15,990 nt of DNA from Helicobacteraceae bacterium (GTDB lineage: Bacteria; Campylobacterota; Campylobacteria; Campylobacterales; SZUA-545), in the NCBI GenBank assembly GCA_031276985.1, contig JAISMA010000204.1, positions 1 through 15,990 of the forward strand, given 5' to 3'. The notes under the pieces were generated by a model, which had not been told where the DNA came from, made no database searches, and saw only the letters and a list, made by a program, of their open reading frames with translations. Shown in pieces: positions 7,194-14,313 of the stretch (position 1 is the stretch's first letter; each line of letters opens with the position of its first letter). The position numbers were made by a program, and so were the translations under genes.

Positions 7194-7425
7194 CTAAAAA
7201 GGCGATTGCGGATCAATCGTTATACGCAAGCGAATAAAAATCTTCTCGTCGTAAAACCTTACCGCGCAAGTTTCGTTTCCCGCGCCTTCCCAAATCTTCT
7301 CAAAAAATAATTTCGCCTCGCCGCTTTCTTTGGACGCCCGTTTGCACTGGAATGGCGTTAAGCCCACGCAATAGATCGTAATCGATCGCGGTTTTCGTTT
7401 TTAGCGTTTGCGATTGTTTAATCAT
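7194..7425 (-). pseudogene. Frameshifted remnant of a small unidentified protein
   Basis: On the minus strand a frame opens at ATG 7425 and runs 41 codons to TGA at 7300-7302 (start MIKQSQTLKTKTAIDYDLLR). A second minus frame is open from 7400 to the TAG at 7194-7196, with no ATG or GTG preceded by a Shine-Dalgarno; its C-terminus reads naturally, with YCVGLTPFQCKRASKESGEA, then GNETCAVRFYDEKIFIRLR, then ITIDPQSPF. The second frame is about 68 codons, has three Cys residues and looks like real protein (alternating beta pattern at the end). The simplest reading is one small gene broken by a frameshift and truncated at its 5' end. I do not recognise the family; a pilin-like or small exported protein is only a guess. 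It converges on the DUF1302 gene and precedes it by no functional link. Confidence 0.35.
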
Positions 7426-7528
7426 TGTTTTGTTCTCTTTCGTTTAGCCGTCATAACATGTTCTAATCGCGATCGCTACAACAATCAACGATTTGATCGC
7501 AATTTAATTATCGCTTTGCGACATTTGA

Positions 7529-7548
7529 ATACCCGCATGCGCGGGTAT
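7529..7548. repeat. Palindromic element downstream of pnp
   Basis: ATACCCGC-ATGC-GCGGGTAT gives an eight-base perfect stem with a four-base loop, 33 bases beyond the pnp stop codon. There is no T-run on either side, so it is not a standard intrinsic terminator. It may protect the 3' end of the operon transcript or belong to a family of short extragenic palindromes; only one copy is seen in this window. Confidence 0.6.
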
Positions 7549-7580
7549 GACGAGAGGCGGGCGCGACGAGAGTAAAGCGG

Positions 7581-9758
7581 TTAGTCGACCGCGATTTTGT
7601 CGCGGAGATTTAGCGCGATCTTTTTTCGCTCGTCCTGTCCCTCAAAAATGACGACAACGCGATCGCCTTCTTTGAAATGATCGCTTAATTTCGCAATCCG
7701 CTTTCCATTCGCGCCCGCTTTGGAGATATGAACTAATCCTTGCGATCCGTCCGGTAGCTCCACAAACAAGCCGAAATCGACGATTTTGACGATTACGCCT
7801 TCCAGCTCTTGGTTGATCGCGTATTGACTTGGCGCGTTGGTTCGCGCCGAAGCGCCGCCTCCGCCAAACGGACGTTTCGCGCTTTCTTCGGCAATCCGAC
7901 ATATTTCGTTGCGCGCCTCAATTGCGCTGAGCGCGTCCGCGCCGCGCACTTTTACGCCGCCGCCGTCCTTGTCGAGATCGATCTTTACGCCGTACTTTTC
8001 GCATAACTCCGTGATTACCGCGCCGCCCTTGCCGATAATCGCGCCGATTGCTTTTGGATCGACGTTAAAACTTTCAAATCCCGGCAGAGCGGATTTATTA
8101 ACGACGATCTCGTCGCACGCGCTTTGCATCTTTTCAAGAATGCTTAACCGCGCTACGCGGGCGCGTTCCAGCGCTTCGGCGAGCAGGCTTAGCGGCAGAC
8201 CGCCCAATTTTATATCCATTTGCAACGCGCTTACGCCGTCTTGCGTCCCCGCAACTTTGAAATCCATATCGCCGTCGTGATCTTCCAAACCCGTAATGTC
8301 GGTCAAAATTTTATGGCGTTCGCCTTCGGTCATAAGACCCATAGCCACGCCCGCGACGAGTTTTTGAAGCGGCACAGCCGCCGCTTTAAGCGCCATCGAC
8401 GCTCCGCACACGGTCGCCATCGACGAGCTGCCGTTGCTTTCCAATATCTCGCTGACGACGCGGATCGCGTTTTCGTAATCGGGGCTAATCTGGCATTCGA
8501 TAGCGCGTTTGGCGAGGTTGCCGTGTCCTAGTTCGCGTCTGCCCGGCGCGCCGATTCGCTTCGTTTCGCCCACGCTAAAGCCCGGAAAATTGTAATGCAA
8601 CATAAACTTTTCGTAAGAGTGCGTTTTGTCCGTTAATCGCTCCAGCCCCTGCCGATCGGAATCGCCGCCAAGCGTTACGATCGCCAGCGCCTGCGTTTGC
8701 CCTCTGGTAAATAACGCGCTGCCGTGCGCTTTTGGCAACAGATTGGTTTCGATTAAAATCGGGCGGATTTCGTCCAAAGCGCGTCCGTCGGCGCGGCGAT
8801 CTTCGTCCATAACGATTTTGCGCGACATAAAGCGTTTTCGCGCCTCGACCGCAAGCTCCACGCTTCGCAAATCGTCCGTTTCCAGCGACTGCGCGGCTTG
8901 CTTTACGATCTCTTTCAACGCGCCGCCGCGCTCGCTTTTGGACATGCAAACAAGCGCCTCTTTGATCGCGCCGTCGTAACGCGCGGCGACATGCGCGGCG
9001 ATCGCCTCGTCGATCAGATCGCTTTTTAGCGCGAAACGTTTGGTCTCTTTCGCCGCGAACGCAAACGCCTCGTCGTATATTTTCGCGGCTTTGGCGACGT
9101 TTTCTTGCGCCAGCGCGATCGCTTCCAACAGCTTATCTTCGGGCAATTCAGCCTCGCAAACCTTCAGCGAGTTTGCCCACATAGCGCGCATTTCAATCAT
9201 GAGCAACTCGTCGGCGCTACCGCAAACAAACAGATCGAGCGTACTTTTTTCCATATCCGAAAGCGTCGGATTGACGACGAAATGATCGTCTATGCGCCCG
9301 ATTCTAACCGCGCTAATCGCCTTCCTAGCGGGCAAAGAGCTTACAAACAGCGCCGCGCTTGCCGCCAAAACCGCCAAACGCTGCAAGTCGGCGTCGCTGT
9401 CGCAACTTAACACCGTAACAACGATCAAAATCGGCGTGGTAAGCCCTTTGGGAAAGAGCGGGCGCAAAGCGCGATCGATAATGCGCGACGTGAGCGTTTC
9501 AAAGTCGCTTAATTTGCTTTCGCGCTTGAGAAAGCCGCCCGGAAACTTGCCCGCCGCGTAGGTTTTCTCGATATATTGCACGGTAAGCGGCAGGAAATCG
9601 TCGTCGCTTTCTTCGGCTTCCTCGTAGGTAACGGCGGCTAAAAGGACGTTCGCGCCCTCTCTAAACCAGACCGCGCCGTCGGCTTGATTGGCGTATTTGC
9701 CAAATTCGAATCTCTCTTGCGCTTTGATAGGCGCGACGCTTACGATTTTCTCGTTCAT
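7581..9758 (-). CDS. pnp: Polyribonucleotide nucleotidyltransferase (PNPase)
   Basis: A 725-residue exoribonuclease that degrades RNA 3' to 5' with phosphate and acts in mRNA turnover. Domain order is canonical: first RNase PH core (about 10-145), helical linker (about 240-310), second RNase PH core (about 320-550), KH domain with IGAIIGKGGAVI (571-582), and S1 domain (about 651-717, GVIVKIVDFGLFVELPDGSQ). The catalytic segment DITGLEDHDGDMDFKVAG (487-504) matches E. coli, with Asp at 487 and 493 in the places of D486 and D492. TRGQTQAL (351-358) and the RRELGHG string (407-413) are also conserved. Length is close to the usual 700-710. AAGGAG lies just before the ATG, inside the end of the phosphoribosyltransferase gene, whose stop overlaps the start by ATGA. 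It is the last gene of the minus-strand operon. Confidence 0.98.
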   Translation of the reverse strand: MNEKIVSVAPIKAQERFEFGKYANQADGAVWFREGANVLLAAVTYEEAEESDDDFLPLTVQYIEKTYAAGKFPGGFLKRESKLSDFETLTSRIIDRALRPLFPKGLTTPILIVVTVLSCDSDADLQRLAVLAASAALFVSSLPARKAISAVRIGRIDDHFVVNPTLSDMEKSTLDLFVCGSADELLMIEMRAMWANSLKVCEAELPEDKLLEAIALAQENVAKAAKIYDEAFAFAAKETKRFALKSDLIDEAIAAHVAARYDGAIKEALVCMSKSERGGALKEIVKQAAQSLETDDLRSVELAVEARKRFMSRKIVMDEDRRADGRALDEIRPILIETNLLPKAHGSALFTRGQTQALAIVTLGGDSDRQGLERLTDKTHSYEKFMLHYNFPGFSVGETKRIGAPGRRELGHGNLAKRAIECQISPDYENAIRVVSEILESNGSSSMATVCGASMALKAAAVPLQKLVAGVAMGLMTEGERHKILTDITGLEDHDGDMDFKVAGTQDGVSALQMDIKLGGLPLSLLAEALERARVARLSILEKMQSACDEIVVNKSALPGFESFNVDPKAIGAIIGKGGAVITELCEKYGVKIDLDKDGGGVKVRGADALSAIEARNEICRIAEESAKRPFGGGGASARTNAPSQYAINQELEGVIVKIVDFGLFVELPDGSQGLVHISKAGANGKRIAKLSDHFKEGDRVVVIFEGQDERKKIALNLRDKIAVD

Positions 9759-10435
9759 AAATCTCCTTTTGGTTTCTCCGTTTTGATTTCGGTTTTTTCG
9801 CGATCAAGCGCGCCGATGAGCGCCGCGGCGTTGACGCTTTCAAGCGTTTTGTAATAGCTTTTGGCTTCGACGTAATGCGGCATACGGTGCGGCAGATAAG
9901 CGTCGTCGATCAAGCTGTAAAGCTCCAGCGCCAAATTTTCAGGAATTACGGGCAACGCAACGGCGACTTTTGCGGGATTCATCGCGAAGATCGTTTTGAG
10001 CGAAACCATTAAAGTCAGCCCCGTATCCGCGCCTTCGTCTACTAGCAGAACGTTTTTGCCCGCCATATTTCTTAGCGGCGCGCCTTTGCGATATTTGTAT
10101 AAGTAGCCCAAAATCTTTTCGTCGTGTTTGCGTTTGGCTTCGCCGTAAATATAATCCACGCTAATATCAAACGCATCCGCCAGAAAATGATTGATTACGA
10201 TCTCTTCTGTTTCGCTCACCACCGAGATCCAGCAATCTTTGTTGATTGGCGAACAGATCGGCTCGGTGAAAATGTACTCCAAAACGCCGCCGATCGCTTT
10301 GGATATATCGCACGCGATCTGCGCTCCTTGCTCGCTCATAGCAAGTACTTCCCATTTCTCTTTTTTCATCTGTTGCGCGGGCATAATCGCAAGCAGTTTT
10401 TGAGCGGCTTCGGCGCGGTTTTCAAACAGGATCAT
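9755..10435 (-). CDS. Phosphoribosyltransferase-domain protein
   Basis: A 226-residue soluble protein of the type I phosphoribosyltransferase fold. The PRPP-binding loop is VLLVDEGADTGLT (129-141); the usual form is VLLVDDxxATGxT, so the second Asp is Glu and the Ala before TG is Asp. A beta-strand core with SEQGAQIACDISKAIGG (34-50) precedes it, and a long C-terminal tail follows, ending in a charged stretch (DREKTEIKTEKPKGDL). The fold is used in nucleotide salvage and in regulators; the base or partner here is unknown. In Campylobacterota a protein of this kind is found beside pnp (from memory, also in Helicobacter). It overlaps the MCE gene upstream and pnp downstream by four bases each, so its expression is tied to both. 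An active salvage enzyme and a regulatory nucleotide sensor are both possible. Confidence 0.8.
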   Translation of the reverse strand: MILFENRAEAAQKLLAIMPAQQMKKEKWEVLAMSEQGAQIACDISKAIGGVLEYIFTEPICSPINKDCWISVVSETEEIVINHFLADAFDISVDYIYGEAKRKHDEKILGYLYKYRKGAPLRNMAGKNVLLVDEGADTGLTLMVSLKTIFAMNPAKVAVALPVIPENLALELYSLIDDAYLPHRMPHYVEAKSYYKTLESVNAAALIGALDREKTEIKTEKPKGDL

Positions 10436-11790
10436 TTAGCCAATCCCGCCGCTCCCGAACTAAGCAGCAGATATTTCAAATCGTCGTCGATAAAATGTAC
10501 GCCCGCGCCCGCGAAAAAGTTGTCCGCGTCCGAATTGAGAAAGTTATCGTAACCGCCGTACAGCGCGATAAATTTCCACGGCAGATAACGGGCGGTAAAT
10601 CGTAAATGCGCGTTAGAGCCGCGAATGTCGTTAACCGCGTTAAAATCATAGGCTTCCAAAGAGAGCTTGAGGCGATCGTCGTCGCTGAAATAATCCACGC
10701 CAACGCCGCCTGTATCGCGTATCAATCCGCCGCGAAACAGCCAGTTGTTGTAGCGTTTGCCTAGCTGCGCGTTGATCAAATTTTCGCTTTCGTCGCTGTG
10801 GAGTTTGGGCAAAATCGCCTTGCCTGATTTATCGAGGCGATCGATGATCGGCGCGGCGGTTATGCCTATCATATAGTAGTTTGTGGGATTTGGCAGATAG
10901 GCGACCGACAACTCGGATTCGCCGAAACGATCGCCGAACATTCTCGCGTGCCCTAAATCGATCTGCAACTCGGCTTTATCGACTTTGCCTAGCATATCGT
11001 CGACGTTTTCAAGCGTTCCAACGCCTTTGTCAAAGAAGTTTTTCACGCTTCCAATCGTTACGCCAAGCGACGTGGCGTTATCCTCGCTTTCGCCGACAAG
11101 CGCGAGTAAGTTATCTTCGAGATTGGAGAATTTTTGGAGAATTTCGGGCAGTTTGGCGTTTATGTCCTTGCCCGTTTGCCGAAACTCGGCGCTAAGATCG
11201 TCGATTTGCGCCATAATTTTTGGCAGGGTTTCGTTGATCGTTTTGCCCGCGATTCTAAACTCTTCGCCCGCCGCGCCTAACTTTTCGCCCATAGTTTTCA
11301 GCGAAAGGATCGCGTCTTTAAGAGAGGCTCTGGTCTCCTCGTCAAACGTTTCGTTTAGCCCTTCCATAAAATGTTTGACCTCGTCCACCGCCTCTTCGAT
11401 CGAGGCGTGGCGTTTGTATTTTTCAATGCGATCGCCATCTTGCAACAGCCGATCGGAATCGCCGTACAGAATGTTGATCGCGTTGCCGCCAAGCAAGGAT
11501 TCTTGCGCGATGACCATAACGGAATCGGACGATATTTTATGCTCGTCGAAAATAAAAAGCGTCAGCGTTACCTTGCCGCGATCTACTTGCATCGCCTCCA
11601 AATATCCCGCTTCAACGCCTTGAACCCTCACCGCGCTGTTTAGCTCCAATCCCGTCGCGCTTGGAACTTCGGCGATCAGGCGATAGCCGTCGCGCCCGAA
11701 ATTCGCCACGCCGGCGACTCTTGTGGATAACGCTATAAGCGCGGCGATCCCGATTATGACAAATAAACCGACTTTCGCTTCAGGTCGCAT
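10432..11790 (-). CDS. MCE/MlaD-family lipid transport protein with C-terminal beta-rich domain
   Basis: A 452-residue protein in three parts. Residues 1-30 form a signal anchor (VGLFVIIGIAALIALS, 7-22). Residues about 35-110 are one MCE domain (YRLIAEVPSATGLELNSAVR, 36-55; then ESLLGGNAINI, 97-107). Residues 130-270 are a long charged helical region. The C-terminal part (275-452) is beta-rich, with RGGLIRDTGGVGVDYFSDDD (353-372), LKLSLEAYDF, and DDDLKYLLLSSG (434-445). This tail is reminiscent of a barrel-like domain found on some MCE proteins outside the classical mla operon. MCE rings form channels for phospholipids between the two membranes; this form may bridge the periplasm. No mlaE or mlaF lies nearby, so its ATPase partner would be elsewhere. 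Its stop overlaps the phosphoribosyltransferase start by four bases, and its start touches the lptD stop (TAATG). Confidence 0.85.
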   Translation of the reverse strand: MRPEAKVGLFVIIGIAALIALSTRVAGVANFGRDGYRLIAEVPSATGLELNSAVRVQGVEAGYLEAMQVDRGKVTLTLFIFDEHKISSDSVMVIAQESLLGGNAINILYGDSDRLLQDGDRIEKYKRHASIEEAVDEVKHFMEGLNETFDEETRASLKDAILSLKTMGEKLGAAGEEFRIAGKTINETLPKIMAQIDDLSAEFRQTGKDINAKLPEILQKFSNLEDNLLALVGESEDNATSLGVTIGSVKNFFDKGVGTLENVDDMLGKVDKAELQIDLGHARMFGDRFGESELSVAYLPNPTNYYMIGITAAPIIDRLDKSGKAILPKLHSDESENLINAQLGKRYNNWLFRGGLIRDTGGVGVDYFSDDDRLKLSLEAYDFNAVNDIRGSNAHLRFTARYLPWKFIALYGGYDNFLNSDADNFFAGAGVHFIDDDLKYLLLSSGAAGLAK

Positions 11791-13874
11791 TATGTTCTTT
11801 CGTTTGCGTAAAGCTGTTGGCTAACTTCGCCGAAAGGGACTAAAATAAGCCGAAAGTAGATTATATCGTTAATTCTTGACGAACTGCCGCGCGATCCGAT
11901 ATTGTACGGCGTAATCGTCCTTTCAAAACTTAGCTCGCTTTGCCAGCAGCCGCTTTTGTGGTTAAGCGCCGCGATCCAGCCGCGATCTTGTTTTTCTAGC
12001 AGATCGCGCTCGTATCGTCCCAAAATTTTATCGTTTGCGCTTAGTTTGTAGCCGATCGAGGCTTGCAGATAGCGTTTGTCGACCTTTTTGCCGCTCGTAT
12101 TTTCGTACAGATGCGTCAGCGCGTAATCAAAATCGCCAAACGCGCCGCTAAAATCCGTCGACGAAGAGACGATCGCGTTGAAATCGTGCGAATAAAGAAG
12201 TTTGTTTTTCAGCGTATGACCAAAAAAATTAAGCGACAATTCGTTTTGCAGATCGTACCACGTCGCGTTATCTTCTAGCGATACCGTTTGCTTGGCGCGG
12301 TGCGTTAAAAACGCCGATCCTTTTTTGTCGTATAAAAATTGCGTAAGCGCGAACGAAGCGGTTTGAACGCCGCTTTGATCCGATCCCATATCGGTGAAAT
12401 CCCAATCGAAATCGCCTTTTACGTCGCGGTAAAGCGGATCTGAAAACGACGCGCTAACGCCTATCGCGTGAAAATTATCGCCGTAAGGTTTAGCCAGAAG
12501 CGTCGATAAACCAAGCGTAAGCGTTTGGCTGTTTTCCGTACCGTTTTTTAGCTTAGTTCCAATCTGATCTTGATAGCGGATTTGATATAGCGACGTATCC
12601 AATTTGGCGTCAAACAACAGATAATCGTTAAACAGCGGCAGATGATAGCTAATCGGAACGCCGATCGCGTAATCTTGCGCCTTGCTTCCTACTTTTCGCG
12701 TGAGGTTTCGCGCCTTCGCGTCCGCGCTAAAAAGCAGATTGTCCAAAAAAAGCGATCGGGTGAATAAATGTCCGCGCGCTTCGGGCAAAATCTGCGCCAA
12801 AGCGTCGTTTTTTAGCGGATTTTTATAATCTTTGAAATAGCGCGAATATACGCCCAAATACGCCTCGTCGCTTTTAATAAAATAATCGACTTTATTGGTT
12901 ATTAAAGCGCTAATTTCCCGATTTAATTTGCGGTTTTCCAGCGAGTGCAAATCGATATATTCTATGTCGCTGTAGTCTTGATAATCGATCAACAAACCCT
13001 CTTGCGCGTTGGACGAAGGCGAGGTAAAAATCCGCGATCGCTCGTAAATAAGATCGCCGCCTTGTTTAATCTCTTTTTCGTCGCTATATTTATTTAGATA
13101 CGCCTCGTTATTTTTGAATCTGCCTAGATTGATCGCGCCTCTTGAATACGGCGAATCCACCCAGCGAAAATATAGCCCCAAACCGTCGCCTCTGTCGTAG
13201 CGAAGCTGATCCCAAAACTCCAGATCCCACCAATCGTTCGGCGCTAAATAAAACGGTAGCTCAAAACGCGCTCCGTCGTCTTTGGAGCTTCCAAAACGCG
13301 GAAACAAAAAACCGCTGTGGCGTTTATCGTCCGTGTAATAGCCAAAAAACGGCATATAAAAAACGGGAACGCGCCCCGCGTAAAAAAAGGCGTTGCGAAG
13401 CTCCACCCACTGCTTTTCCTGATCGTGTTTAGCTTCGCCGAAGCGAAACGACCAATCGGGACTCGACGGCGCGCAACCGGAGACGCTTCCTTGTTTGATG
13501 ATTGATATATTGCCCTCGACGATCGCCTCGTTTCCCGCAAGCCAAAGCGGGCTTTTGTTGGATATGGTGAAAAAGTGATCGACCAGTCCGCTACGGCTGT
13601 CCGCGCTGCGCAATTTCAGATAATCGGCTAACATCAAATCACCGCCGACTCTCGAAAAATAGACGTTGCCAAACAGCTCCGCCTCGCCGGTGTCTTGGCA
13701 GTAGATTAGCCGATCGGCGCGCATATAAGCGCCGTCTTCGCCGCGTAGCGAAACGTCGCCTTCGGCGATAGTAACGTTGTTTTCGCTCTCGACGCTCGCG
13801 GCTATTAGCTCAAATCGGTTTTCGGCGACAAGAGCGCCGCAAACGCACAACAAGAGCCAAAGCGCTCTATGCAT
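11790..13874 (-). CDS. lptD: LPS-assembly protein LptD
   Basis: A 694-residue outer-membrane protein that, with LptE, inserts lipopolysaccharide into the outer leaflet. Signal peptide about 1-17 (WLLLCVCGALVAEN). An OstA/LptA-like jelly-roll domain spans about 20-150 (VTIAEGDVSLRGEDGAYMRA, 34-53). The start of the barrel has the family string GRVPVFYMPFFGYYTDDKR (167-185), followed by HSGFLFPRFG (186-195). The rest shows alternating strand pattern to the end. Cysteines likely to be exposed to the periplasm are C59, C134 (GCAPSSPDWSF) and C643 near the C-terminus; E. coli has two pairs, so a single C134-C643 bond is likely here (inference). The length is shorter than E. coli (784) but normal for Campylobacterota. 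It overlaps the RDD gene by eight bases. Confidence 0.93.
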   Translation of the reverse strand: MHRALWLLLCVCGALVAENRFELIAASVESENNVTIAEGDVSLRGEDGAYMRADRLIYCQDTGEAELFGNVYFSRVGGDLMLADYLKLRSADSRSGLVDHFFTISNKSPLWLAGNEAIVEGNISIIKQGSVSGCAPSSPDWSFRFGEAKHDQEKQWVELRNAFFYAGRVPVFYMPFFGYYTDDKRHSGFLFPRFGSSKDDGARFELPFYLAPNDWWDLEFWDQLRYDRGDGLGLYFRWVDSPYSRGAINLGRFKNNEAYLNKYSDEKEIKQGGDLIYERSRIFTSPSSNAQEGLLIDYQDYSDIEYIDLHSLENRKLNREISALITNKVDYFIKSDEAYLGVYSRYFKDYKNPLKNDALAQILPEARGHLFTRSLFLDNLLFSADAKARNLTRKVGSKAQDYAIGVPISYHLPLFNDYLLFDAKLDTSLYQIRYQDQIGTKLKNGTENSQTLTLGLSTLLAKPYGDNFHAIGVSASFSDPLYRDVKGDFDWDFTDMGSDQSGVQTASFALTQFLYDKKGSAFLTHRAKQTVSLEDNATWYDLQNELSLNFFGHTLKNKLLYSHDFNAIVSSSTDFSGAFGDFDYALTHLYENTSGKKVDKRYLQASIGYKLSANDKILGRYERDLLEKQDRGWIAALNHKSGCWQSELSFERTITPYNIGSRGSSSRINDIIYFRLILVPFGEVSQQLYANERT

Positions 13875-14313
13875 CGATTACGATTACGCGCGAAAACTTA
13901 TCGTGCCAAGTTTGGCGCAACGGATCGACAAACGCCCACGCGAAGCCTAACGCCATGCATAGATCGCTGACGACTCGCGCCAAAGCTCTAATCAACGCGA
14001 CGTAAAACGACGGCTTTCCAAAACCGCCAATCTCTATAACGACTATTCTTTGCCACATTTTGCCGAGAGTCGCGCCGTACATAGCGACGAAAACCGCGTG
14101 ATAGATCGTGTGAAACAGCGCGATCCAAGCAAGGTGCGCGTTGATAACCGCTATTTGCGCCAGCGCGTTATCGGCGGCGTTAATCGGCTCCCACAGCGCC
14201 GCGAAAACCGTCGCGAAAATTAACGCTTCGTCAAGCAGATACGCCTTGATTCGCTTGGAATAAGAGGCGATCGTTAGCTCTTCGCGCGCCAAATCTTGCT
14301 CTATTTCGCCCAT
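13867..14313 (-). CDS. RDD family membrane protein
   Basis: A 148-residue inner-membrane protein with three hydrophobic segments (about 30-48, 55-78, 112-130). RDD proteins are named for an Arg and two Asp residues; here the first segment has RIKAYLLDEALI with Arg21 and Asp28, and the second Asp is Glu29. The typical closing motif is present: TWHDKFSRVIVID (135-147). Function is poorly known; some members aid ion or solute transport, others sit in lipid-envelope operons. Gene position between purD and lptD, with overlaps of one base (TAATG) and eight bases, suggests only co-expression. The family call is firm and the role is not. Confidence 0.88.
   Translation of the reverse strand: MGEIEQDLAREELTIASYSKRIKAYLLDEALIFATVFAALWEPINAADNALAQIAVINAHLAWIALFHTIYHAVFVAMYGATLGKMWQRIVVIEIGGFGKPSFYVALIRALARVVSDLCMALGFAWAFVDPLRQTWHDKFSRVIVIDA

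Larger units (their letters stand above)
7148..7580. other. 433-base convergent spacer between the DUF1302 gene and pnp
   Basis: The spacer lies between two convergent units and has no intact gene. It contains a broken minus-strand reading frame (7194-7425) and a short palindrome (7529-7548). An AT-rich imperfect inverted repeat (CTTTTAG near 7174-7180 against CTAAAAAG near 7194-7201) might end transcription from either side, but lacks a G+C-rich stem. In 7430-7525 nothing beyond GATCGC-rich sequence and the short palindrome AACATGTT is visible. Confidence 0.6.

Noticed and set aside
7837..8280. Plus-strand frames opposite pnp, including one of 147 codons
   Set aside because: They mirror the biased codons of pnp on the other strand and have no recognisable domain.
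10985..11623. Plus-strand frame of 212 codons opposite the MCE gene
   Set aside because: Ser/Pro-rich antisense of a real gene; no start signal.
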